In this document: piece by piece, positions 31,290-38,287 of the stretch
Layout of the letters: each line of letters starts with the position of its first letter
How positions within the stretch are numbered: position 1 is the stretch's first letter
NCBI RefSeq assembly: GCF_000317555.1
Contig: NC_019745.1
Location: forward strand, 3,906,001-3,970,000
DNA: 64,000 nt
Reading direction: 5' to 3'
From: Gloeocapsa sp. PCC 7428
Lineage (GTDB): Bacteria; Cyanobacteriota; Cyanobacteriia; Cyanobacteriales; Chroococcidiopsidaceae
The notes under the pieces: model-generated
The model's database searches: none
What the model saw: only the letters and a program-made list of their open reading frames with translations
Told to the model about the DNA's origin: nothing
Position numbers and translations under genes: made by a program

Positions 31290-31834
31290 GATGAATTGCT
31301 CGCTTGAATTGAATATTAATGAATCTGCAATTTTCCTGCTTCAATTGCTCCTCTTAAATACCTAAACATATAACTGAACCAAAATCTTAATCAACAACCT
31401 CGTGCTAATCTTTAAAAATTTTTACCTTATTAATTTTGCTTTAAAAGCTAGAGATGTTGAGCTAATATCATGACTGTTTTTCTAGAAAAAATTACTAGAT
31501 TTATGTCCATAATTAAGCTGTGTTTCACACGTGATTCATTAATACAAAAACCTAGAATGATTATTAAGCTCATTATTTTTGATCTACCAATTTAATTATG
31601 AATCTATTTAAATTACTCTGATTTGCTATTGTTAACGTTACTAAAACTCTTTATTTAAACCACTTTTCAAATTAATGCTTATTGGCTTATCTGTTAGACA
31701 TAAATACTTACTTTGCGTCTCAACAACCACTAAAAAAGCATTGACGGTTCAGTTTTCGTGTTGAATGATTAAAAGCAGGCAATACAAAAGCCTAGTCCAA
31801 CAAACAACTAGTTATTAAACACGAGGAAAATCAA
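31290..31834. promoter_or_regulatory. 545-bp AT-rich intergenic region upstream of RiPP precursor 1
   Basis: There is no ORF with protein-like features. It lies between divergent genes (RTX gene minus, precursor 1 plus). A possible promoter for precursor 1 is listed separately. Confidence 0.4.
31741..31769 (+). promoter_or_regulatory. Possible sigma70-type promoter of RiPP precursor 1
   Basis: TTGACG (31741-31746), a 17-bp spacer and AATGAT (31764-31769). This matches 5/6 and 4/6 of consensus and lies about 65 bp upstream of the start codon. Confidence 0.35.
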
Positions 31835-32065
31835 ATGGCTAGCATCAAAATTTTTGAACTAACTCCTGCTGGTGCTGAACTGTTTCAGGATAATGAAAGC
31901 TTTCTTAATGAGTTAAACGATCAAGAGTCACTAATGATATCTGGTGGCGGTGGTAGCGATGTAAACATTAGTGTCATTAGCCAGAATTCAGTTTCTATTG
32001 GTATTTCAATTAAGACAGTTTCTGTAGTATCTCAAGTCAAATCTTACGTTTTTAAGAAGAAATAG
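31835..32065 (+). CDS. RiPP precursor peptide 1, double-glycine leader, Cys-free Ser-rich core
   Basis: A 76-aa peptide. Residues 1-38 are the leader (motif SIKIxELxPxGxELFQD, then ESFLNELNDQE) ending in ISGG, the cleavage site for C39 peptidases. The 38-residue core has nine Ser and one Thr, no Cys, alternating Val/Ile, and a basic tail FKKK. Precursors 2 and 3 share a leader of exactly the same length. GAGGAAAA precedes the ATG. A strong terminator follows at 32166, so it may be transcribed alone and in excess of the enzymes. Inferred substrate of the downstream kinase/HopA1 pair; the mature structure is unknown. It is recognised as a bacteriocin-type cyanobacterial secretion leader, not as a known named product. 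Confidence 0.88.
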   Translation: MASIKIFELTPAGAELFQDNESFLNELNDQESLMISGGGGSDVNISVISQNSVSIGISIKTVSVVSQVKSYVFKKK

Positions 32066-32165
32066 GCTAATAAGTTCAACTTTAAGTTAGCTTGTTGTGT
32101 CTTAGACACACTAACCGATATCGGATGTTTTAAATCTAGTCATAATTGTTGCGAGTACTCTATAC

Positions 32166-32200
32166 GGGTCGGAGTTAGCATAGCTCTGACCTATTTTTTA
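32166..32200 (+). terminator. Intrinsic terminator after RiPP precursor 1
   Basis: GGTCGGAG (32167-32174) pairs with CTCTGACC (32184-32191) in an 8-bp stem with one G-T pair and a 9-nt loop, followed by TATTTTTTA. Confidence 0.85.
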
Positions 32201-32654
32201 TATTAAAAATATTACTGCGAATTAAAATAAAGTTAAATTACATAAGTCATTAATTTGAGACATAAATATCTTACTTTTCCTCATCAGGAATGACACAAAA
32301 TTACAAAAAAAGAACTACATTAGTGCAGCGTTAGGCGTCAAAGTAAAAAAGTAATAAGAGTTTCAAAAAGCTCTTGTGTAAGCTTTAATAATCTCAAGTC
32401 TTATTTTGCCTAAATATCAGTAGATTCTAAAATAAAAAAAACATTGAAACTTAGTTTTTAAAACATAAGATCATTGCGCCATCTCATTCGCAGCAACGTA
32501 AATAAATATTAAATATATGACATAATACTTGTTTTTTTGTCTTTTTAAAAAAATGAAATAACTTGACTAATAAAAAGCACTCTTCAATTATAAAAAGTAT
32601 ACAAGCTTAATTTTTGATTTAAGCTTGAAGATTAAAATAATTTGGAGAGAATCA
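32201..32654. promoter_or_regulatory. Very AT-rich gap upstream of RiPP precursor 2
   Basis: There is no ORF with protein features. It contains TTGACT at about 32562 with a TTATAA/TATAAA box some 19-20 bp downstream (spacing longer than ideal). It also holds a 9-bp hairpin, CAAGCTTAA (32602-32610) with TTAAGCTTG (32619-32627), just before the ribosome-binding site of precursor 2. The hairpin would sit in the 5' leader and could modulate translation or mRNA stability. Confidence 0.4.
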
Positions 32655-32894
32655 ATGGCTAGTATAAAGATTTCTGAATTAAAGCCGTTAGGCAATGAAC
32701 TATTTCAAGATGAAGAGAGCTTTTTAGATGAATTAAATGAAAGAGAAACTTTATTTATTACAGGTGGAAAGAAGAACGAGGCAAATTTAGATATATCAGT
32801 ACTGACAGTTTTAACGGAAAGTATAGGAATTTCTTTACAAACAGTTAGTATTGTGACTCAAATTAAAAAAATAAAGATAAAAATTAAACAGTGA
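32655..32894 (+). CDS. RiPP precursor peptide 2, double-glycine leader, Cys-free Ser/Thr-rich core
   Basis: A 79-aa peptide with a 38-residue leader very similar to precursor 1 (identical MASIKI start; ESFLDELNERE) ending ITGG. The 41-residue core has four Ser and four Thr, no Cys, many Ile/Val/Leu, and a strongly basic alternating tail (KKIKIKIKQ). ATG 32655 is chosen because GGAGAG lies directly upstream and MASIKI matches precursor 1; the frame extends 10 codons further upstream without similarity. It is followed after 80 bp by the kinase gene, so it is probably the first gene of the modification operon. The core can be aligned with precursor 1 over SIGIS, TVS and QIK/QVK blocks. Confidence 0.88.
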   Translation: MASIKISELKPLGNELFQDEESFLDELNERETLFITGGKKNEANLDISVLTVLTESIGISLQTVSIVTQIKKIKIKIKQ

Positions 32895-32974
32895 TAGAAA
32901 GGTTCTGCATGAGGATGAATTCCTTGAACTAATTATTATTTTGTGTTTCTGAGACTTTTCGGGAAACTGCGAAT

Positions 32975-34120
32975 ATGGAATTTGTTTTAAGTGACATAAA
33001 CGTTTTTGACCATCTGATAAGCAGAGGATTGTGTACTCAAGAGGAAGTAACGAGTAAAGTTGAGCAAAAAACTGCAAAAAACTTTAACTTACTTGTTAGC
33101 TTATCAGCGGGACGTAAACTTTTAGTTAAACAGGAACCTTACACTGGACAGCAAGAGGCTGCTAGTGAGTTTCTACGAGAATGGCGAATTCATGAATTTA
33201 TTCAAAGATTTCCAGAATTAGAATACATTAGTGCTTGGTTGCCAGAGGTAATTCATTTTGATGCAGACCGTTCTATCATTGTTGTGAATTATCTGACGAA
33301 TTATCGTGATTTAGCTGAGTTTTACGCTCAAGAAAATAACTTTTCACCTGAAATTGCAGGTGCAATTGGCTCAGCATTAGCAGCTATTCACCGCGCAACG
33401 CTAAATTGCCAAGAGCATCAAGAATTTTTTGTTCAAGGTACAGCAATTGAAACGGATCAAGAAGTACAGTTAACTGAAGGTTTAGACAGAATTAGTCCAG
33501 AAATCTTTAGTCAGGTTCCTGATGACGGCTTGAAATTCTTTGCGCTTTATCAGCGCTATGACAGCTTAGGAAAAGCGATCGCCGAACTTGGTAGCGCATA
33601 CCAACCCTGCTGTTTAACGCACAATGACCTCAAGCTTAATAACATTCTCTTACCGTTGGATTGGGAAAACCAGCTACAAATTCGTCTGATTGACTGGGAA
33701 CGATCTGGTTGGGGCGATCCGGCGTTTGATTTAGGGGCGCTGATGGCAAGTTATCTTGTACTATGGCTAACGAGCTTGGTTGTGAGTAAATCAATTGGCA
33801 TCGAAGAAGCTTTGCGTTTAGCGATGACGCCGCTGGAAGTCTTGCAGCCTTCACTTGTTGCGTTGATGCGTAGTTACTGCGATCGCTTTCCAGAAATTTT
33901 TGAACTGCGTCCTGAGTTTCTCCAACGGATGATGCAATTTTCTGGGTTGAATTTGATCAAAGCAATTCAATCGATGCTGCAATATCAGAAATCTTTTGGT
34001 AATACAGGAATTTGTTTATTACAGGTAGCCAAGACTTTACTATGTCGTCCTGAAGCATCCATCCGAACTATTTTTGGCATGGAAGAATCAGAACTGACTT
34101 GCCTTGTTCGTTCCACTTAA
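32975..34120 (+). CDS. APH-fold kinase of the RiPP cluster (predicted Ser/Thr peptide kinase)
   Basis: A 381-aa aminoglycoside-phosphotransferase-fold protein with its catalytic elements intact: Lys52 in LLVKQE, the catalytic loop THNDLKLNN (Asp218, Asn223), Asp240 in LIDWE and GDPAFDLG. Antibiotic resistance is improbable given the neighbours. Kinases of this fold paired with a HopA1-family protein are the dehydration pair of class V lanthipeptides and thioamitides, where Ser/Thr is phosphorylated and then eliminated. The inferred substrates here are the Ser/Thr-rich precursor cores. It lies 80 bp after precursor 2 and 20 bp before the HopA1 gene. The N-terminal 40 residues may be a leader-binding part, but that is a guess. 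Confidence 0.82.
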   Translation: MEFVLSDINVFDHLISRGLCTQEEVTSKVEQKTAKNFNLLVSLSAGRKLLVKQEPYTGQQEAASEFLREWRIHEFIQRFPELEYISAWLPEVIHFDADRSIIVVNYLTNYRDLAEFYAQENNFSPEIAGAIGSALAAIHRATLNCQEHQEFFVQGTAIETDQEVQLTEGLDRISPEIFSQVPDDGLKFFALYQRYDSLGKAIAELGSAYQPCCLTHNDLKLNNILLPLDWENQLQIRLIDWERSGWGDPAFDLGALMASYLVLWLTSLVVSKSIGIEEALRLAMTPLEVLQPSLVALMRSYCDRFPEIFELRPEFLQRMMQFSGLNLIKAIQSMLQYQKSFGNTGICLLQVAKTLLCRPEASIRTIFGMEESELTCLVRST

Positions 34121-34140
34121 TTATTAATTGTAGGCACAAT

Positions 34141-35217
34141 ATGCTGTTGTTGGATTCGCTGCATCAATTAGTAGACGAGCGATTACGAACTTCCTTACAA
34201 GATATTGTTAACAATATTCATATCGAATCTAACTTTTGTATTCGCCATCCCCATTACAAACCCTTACAACTTCCTACTGAAGCCGTAGAGAGATTCGAGC
34301 GATTACCGAATAGCCTGCAAATGAAATACCTCAATTTGCAGCTACAAAATTTCCTCTATGGCATTTATTACAACGGCTTTTTGCAAACAGCGCTTGCTCC
34401 TACTGAGGATAGTAAAACACCACAACATCGCGAAAATAATACCTTTTTGGGTGTAGACCTCGCATTTTATGAGCGATTGCACGACAGTAACAACGGCGAA
34501 GGCTATTTCGATCCTGGTTGGCTGGTAGTAAGACACGACGATGATGACTTCGTTGTCACCAAAGGTGGATTAAATTTGTGGGTGAGCGATCGCCATCTGC
34601 AACCGGAAGCAGTGCCATCGATTGGTGAAGAAATCGCGATTCGTTTACCTCGCAATCGGGTACAAAACGGCTTCTATATGGCGGTGGGTAATGCAGGTTC
34701 TCCGAGTGATGACGAGCAACTGACGCGGATTTATTTTAATTTCGGCCCAGAAGGTGCGGTTGCTGTTATGGATAGCTTGACGCGGCGACTTAACGAAATT
34801 GCTCTACCTTTTCTATTCAAGGTTCTCTACGATCCTGCGTACTACAAGCGCTACGACGCGGGGGTACTGTATTTCGCGAAAATTCACTACGCAGCTATTC
34901 GACGGGTACTACAGCAAGTTTATGCTGAAAACCAAGCGCATTTTCGCGCCCAAGTTCCATTGTTTACGAAGTTTTTAGCACCAGGACTCGCGATCGCTGA
35001 AGAACCAGATTTGAAATTTGCCGAACAAGAAAGTTTTGGCATGAATCGCTGCCAACTCGTTGCGAGTGGCTTGCTAGAAGCAAAAGAAGACAATGACGAG
35101 TCTCCAGAAAGGCGTATGAAAGCAATTTTGCAACAGTTTTCCTCGTTAGGGTTGGAACTGAATCGTTCTTACCTCAATGCAAATTCTGAAGACATTTATA
35201 CTCCGCTACAGTTATGA
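34141..35217 (+). CDS. HopA1-family protein of the RiPP cluster (predicted dehydration/lyase partner)
   Basis: A 358-aa protein with features I associate with the HopA1 effector family: the LYGIYYNGF segment near the N-terminus, then DPGWLVVR, FNFGPEGAVAVMDSL, PFLFKVLYDPAYYKRYDAGV (given in pieces) and a C-terminal PLFTKFLAPGLAIAEEP / SFGMNRCQLVASGL block. In class V lanthipeptide and thioamitide clusters HopA1-like proteins are partners of APH kinases in Ser/Thr dehydration. ATG 34141 is preferred over an upstream in-frame TTG at 34099, which would overlap the kinase gene. Its stop overlaps the start of the next gene (ATGA), indicating translational coupling. The activity is not demonstrated by sequence alone. 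Confidence 0.82.
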   Translation: MLLLDSLHQLVDERLRTSLQDIVNNIHIESNFCIRHPHYKPLQLPTEAVERFERLPNSLQMKYLNLQLQNFLYGIYYNGFLQTALAPTEDSKTPQHRENNTFLGVDLAFYERLHDSNNGEGYFDPGWLVVRHDDDDFVVTKGGLNLWVSDRHLQPEAVPSIGEEIAIRLPRNRVQNGFYMAVGNAGSPSDDEQLTRIYFNFGPEGAVAVMDSLTRRLNEIALPFLFKVLYDPAYYKRYDAGVLYFAKIHYAAIRRVLQQVYAENQAHFRAQVPLFTKFLAPGLAIAEEPDLKFAEQESFGMNRCQLVASGLLEAKEDNDESPERRMKAILQQFSSLGLELNRSYLNANSEDIYTPLQL

Positions 35218-36239
35218 AGATTACCGATCTCACCGCCCCCACACCCACACAAGATGTTATTCCTGTGAGGAAGCAATTTGCCAATTCTGATCTACCTTTT
35301 TATCGTCCCCTCGGTCGCACAAACTTAATGGTAAGTTGCCTAGGCTTGGGAGGTGGCGGACAGATTTCGAGTGAAGATACGCTTTATGCGTTTGACCAGG
35401 GAATCAATTTCTTTTTCTACTCTAGCGACCTCCACCACTATCTTTATAGTTCAATGGCGGGGGCGTTACGTCAATTATGCGGACGCAAATCCGCAGTGCG
35501 CGAGCAAGTGGTGCTTGCAACGGTATCGTACATTGTGAAAACTCCAGAGGCGATTTTCTCTTCGCTTTACGATCAATTTGTTGATTTGGGTATTGACTAC
35601 ATCGATATCTTTTTTTGGGGTTGGATTGGTGCAGATAATGCGGGTGATTTGCAAAACTGCTTGAGTGCTTCTAACGATCTGCGCGGTTCCAATACCGTAT
35701 GTCAGCGCACGATGGAAAGAATATTTGGTACTTCAGAGCGCCTTAAGAAAATGGGTGCAGTTCGCTATATTGGTGCGTCTTTCCACGATCATCATTTAGC
35801 GCGTCAGTGGCTCAACAATCCGCTATTAGATGTGGTGATGGTACGGCATAATGTCGCTCATCGTACTGCCCAACAAGAGGTTTTCGCAAAGCTCGATCCT
35901 CACGACTCGCGGCGTTCAGGAATTGTCACGTTTAAATCGGCTGGAATGCACAATTTTCTGGGAGATCCACCTGTCGGTTTACCACCAGGATGCTGGCGAC
36001 CAAAAGTTCCTGATTTGTATCGCTATTCGCTAAGTCAAAACTGTGTTGATGTGTGTTTGACAGGGTTAACACGGCGCGAAGAAGTGGATGCAGCGATCGC
36101 CAATGTGCAACAAGGTAAGCTCTCGGCTACAGAACTCGACTATCTCGCGCTGTATGGTGATTTGCATCGCAATCGCGTCAAAGTGCAAGATGTTCCGGCT
36201 GAACGCTGGTATCAGCCAACGCTTGCAGCAGCTTTGTAA
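35214..36239 (+). CDS. Aldo/keto-reductase-like protein with degenerate catalytic tetrad, in RiPP cluster
   Basis: A 341-aa protein with the AKR fold: RPLGRTNLMVSCLGLGGG at the N-terminus, then DQGINFFF, ALRQL, GIDYIDI, VRYIGAS and CLTGLTRREEVDAAI. The usual catalytic positions look replaced: the Asp of the FFDTA motif is Phe68 (NFFFYSS), the Lys of the ATK motif is Val104 (LATVSY), and the His of the DLYxLH motif is Gly136 (DIFFWG). The Tyr position is ambiguous. It is therefore uncertain whether it reduces anything; a structural or binding role is possible. If active it could reduce dehydroalanine/dehydrobutyrine. It overlaps the HopA1 gene by 4 bp and precedes a parvulin-like gene by 18 bp. 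Confidence 0.85.
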   Translation: MKITDLTAPTPTQDVIPVRKQFANSDLPFYRPLGRTNLMVSCLGLGGGGQISSEDTLYAFDQGINFFFYSSDLHHYLYSSMAGALRQLCGRKSAVREQVVLATVSYIVKTPEAIFSSLYDQFVDLGIDYIDIFFWGWIGADNAGDLQNCLSASNDLRGSNTVCQRTMERIFGTSERLKKMGAVRYIGASFHDHHLARQWLNNPLLDVVMVRHNVAHRTAQQEVFAKLDPHDSRRSGIVTFKSAGMHNFLGDPPVGLPPGCWRPKVPDLYRYSLSQNCVDVCLTGLTRREEVDAAIANVQQGKLSATELDYLALYGDLHRNRVKVQDVPAERWYQPTLAAAL

Positions 36240-36257
36240 ATTGATTGAGGTAAAGCT

Positions 36258-37013
36258 ATGTCGGAAACTTTAGAAATCGACCAACTTGTTCTACCCACAA
36301 TTGCTCGTGCAACTGATGCAGAGATTACGACCTACCTCCGTCGTTCGGGTAAATTTGCTGAAATTGCTGCTTTAGCTGAACGCGATGCTTTTATTTTACA
36401 GCTTTGCGCGCAGTACGAAGTGACCGTTGCAGATGAAGAATGGCAAGCGGCTGGTGATGTTTTTCGCACCGAACACAAAATTCTAGGCGTTGCAGAAACT
36501 TATGCATGGTTAGCGCGCCAACGGATAAGTGTCGAAGATTGGTCTGAGGGAATTAAAATTAGGCTTCTAGCGAAGAAGTTGAAAGCGGAGCTTTTTGGAG
36601 AAGTTGTCGATAGTTATTACTTCCAAAATCGAGAGGAATATCAGCGGGTTGCGCTGTCACAAATTCTTGTGCTTGATTTAACGATCGCGATGAAACTAGC
36701 CAAGGCGTTGCGCGAGGAACAAGCTTCCTTCTGTGCTTTGGCGTTGGAGTACTCGAAGGGAAAACAATCGCAAGAAAATGGCGGGTTTGCGGGAGTGCGC
36801 TTTTTAACGGAATTGTTGCCAGAAATTTCCCAGGCGATCGCAAATGCTAAAGAAGGTGAAATTATTGGTCCAATTCATACAAAACTCGGCTATCACATTC
36901 TTCGAGTTGAAAAAAGATTTCCTCCAGAACTTAGCGAAGCAGTGCGAGAGCAAATTTTAGATACGTTATTTGAACTTTGGATTCAGGAAAACAGTAAAGC
37001 TTCTCATGCTTGA
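36258..37013 (+). CDS. Parvulin-type (SurA-like) protein without signal peptide, RiPP cluster
   Basis: A 251-aa protein with an N-terminal helical SurA-like chaperone region (about residues 15-125, YAWLARQRISVEDW) and a C-terminal PpiC/parvulin domain (about 130-235): SQILV, ENGGFAGVRF, LLPEISQAI, EGEIIGPIHTKLGYHIL. No signal peptide or membrane segment is present, so it acts in the cytoplasm, unlike periplasmic SurA/PrsA. Parvulin-like genes often accompany C39-ABC/HlyD export genes in cyanobacteria. A role in binding or isomerising precursor peptides before export is inferred. It is last in the kinase-HopA1-AKR run and 61 bp upstream of precursor 3. Confidence 0.82.
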   Translation: MSETLEIDQLVLPTIARATDAEITTYLRRSGKFAEIAALAERDAFILQLCAQYEVTVADEEWQAAGDVFRTEHKILGVAETYAWLARQRISVEDWSEGIKIRLLAKKLKAELFGEVVDSYYFQNREEYQRVALSQILVLDLTIAMKLAKALREEQASFCALALEYSKGKQSQENGGFAGVRFLTELLPEISQAIANAKEGEIIGPIHTKLGYHILRVEKRFPPELSEAVREQILDTLFELWIQENSKASHA

Positions 37014-37074
37014 CGACTCCCCTGTTACCTACTTGTCTTAACCTCAAAGCAAATCGTTATTAGGAGTGCATCCA

Positions 37075-37365
37075 ATGTCTTGTCTAAAAATCTCCGATCT
37101 ATCTCCTACTGGTTTAGAACTATTCCAGGATGCTGAAAATTTTTTGAATGAATTAAGCGATCGCGAAATAGAAAACATTACAGGTGGCTTTTTCAGTTTT
37201 TTTACAGATGAATTCCTGCCAATCCCCAGTGACTTAGTGCTTAAAACTGTAGTAAAAACACGAGTTGTTTCTGTGGTAACTAAATCAGTTCAGGTAAAAA
37301 CCAAAGGTATCAAAACCTTTGGAGTCTCGCATACGCACAAAACCATCGTTACTATTAAACGCTAA
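37075..37365 (+). CDS. RiPP precursor peptide 3, double-glycine leader, long Cys-free Thr-rich core
   Basis: A 96-aa peptide. The 38-residue leader (CLKISDLSPTGLELFQD, then ENFLNELSDRE) ends ITGG, the same length and pattern as the other two. The 58-residue core differs: an aromatic/acidic start (FFSFFTDEF), then a Lys/Val/Thr-rich stretch with five Ser and nine Thr, and HTH near the end. It has no Cys in the core; the only Cys is residue 3 of the leader. The block RVVSVVTKSV echoes TVSVVSQVKS of precursor 1. ATG 37075 is chosen because TAGGAGTG just upstream is a good RBS; a GTG at 37066 lies inside that RBS. It is convergent with the second parvulin-like gene. Confidence 0.85.
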   Translation: MSCLKISDLSPTGLELFQDAENFLNELSDREIENITGGFFSFFTDEFLPIPSDLVLKTVVKTRVVSVVTKSVQVKTKGIKTFGVSHTHKTIVTIKR

Positions 37366-37404
37366 AGCCACATCAAATCACTTATGATTTTACCGAATCA
37401 TCCT

Positions 37405-38139
37405 TTACAACTGGAAATTAATTTCTACCTTTGCAATCTGTTGCTTAAGCCACTCCGAAAATAAATCAGAAAGAATTTTATAACGTAGTTCATCGTCTAA
37501 TTGCGGTTGAATAATTTCCTCAACGAAGATCAGATGAACTCCTTTTGAGGTAATAATTGGTTTGAGGAGTTGTGGTGGAGATGCAGCAAATACCGCAGCA
37601 GAAATCTCAGGTTTTAAATCTTTCCTGTGGAGAATCCCACGATATCCACCACAGCGCCTTAGTTCAGATTCCTCTATATATTGACTGGCCACGTCAGCAA
37701 AACTTATTTCTTTTTCGGTAATAGCATAGAAGAGTTCCAATGCTAAATCTTGATCGTTCAATATAACTTCATATAATACTACACTAGCATAATCAAGTTG
37801 ATGCTCAACAAAAACAGGTTCAACGCTATCTGCAAATAGATATTGCGCTAGTTTTGCAGAAATAACATTTGTATAAACTATTTCCTCAAAATCATCGACA
37901 GATATATGATGTTGCTCTAACCATTTCCAAGTATCCTCTGCGTGATGAAGCTCATTGAGAATCCGCAGGTTATCTGCCCCTTGTTGTAACTCTTCTTGTG
38001 TTGCTACGATACCTTTTTCTGCTGCCATCAGAGCAATAATTTTTCGATTCATAATTCCTTCAATAATTGTAGGAAGTTGACACGTCAGCTTGATTTCATG
38101 CAGGATATTGCTAGGAGTAATGTTAATGGTGGTTAACAT
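37405..38139 (-). CDS. Second parvulin-type protein without signal peptide, transporter side of RiPP locus
   Basis: A 244-aa protein homologous in layout to the 36258-37013 gene: an N-terminal helical region (EEDTWKWLEQHHISVDDF-like, matching YAWLARQRISVEDW) and a C-terminal parvulin domain (LYEVILN, RRCGGYRGILHRKDL, PEISAAVF, LLKPIITSKGVHLIFVEE). No signal peptide is visible. It is last in the minus-strand unit HTH, C39-ABC, HlyD, parvulin. The two parvulin-like genes are thus divided between the modification unit and the export unit, which suggests distinct client peptides or steps. No enzymatic test can be made from sequence. Confidence 0.8.
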   Translation of the reverse strand: MLTTINITPSNILHEIKLTCQLPTIIEGIMNRKIIALMAAEKGIVATQEELQQGADNLRILNELHHAEDTWKWLEQHHISVDDFEEIVYTNVISAKLAQYLFADSVEPVFVEHQLDYASVVLYEVILNDQDLALELFYAITEKEISFADVASQYIEESELRRCGGYRGILHRKDLKPEISAAVFAASPPQLLKPIITSKGVHLIFVEEIIQPQLDDELRYKILSDLFSEWLKQQIAKVEINFQL

Positions 38140-38287
38140 GATTTAGGCCTTAAATGAAATAGTAAATTTTGTGATACTCAGATATTTTTTTAGGTTATGT
38201 CCGATGCAGTATATTTATAATTCTAAATACTAGAATTATAAATTACACTACTTAATTGTGTTGCTTTAATTGCACAAAATTACCTTG

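Noticed and set aside
32975-34120. Aminoglycoside resistance kinase
   Set aside because: The fold matches, but the gene is embedded in a peptide-modification operon next to a HopA1 gene, so a peptide kinase is more likely.
34141-35217. Type III secretion effector
   Set aside because: HopA1 was named from a plant-pathogen effector, but no type III system is present and the context is RiPP biosynthesis.
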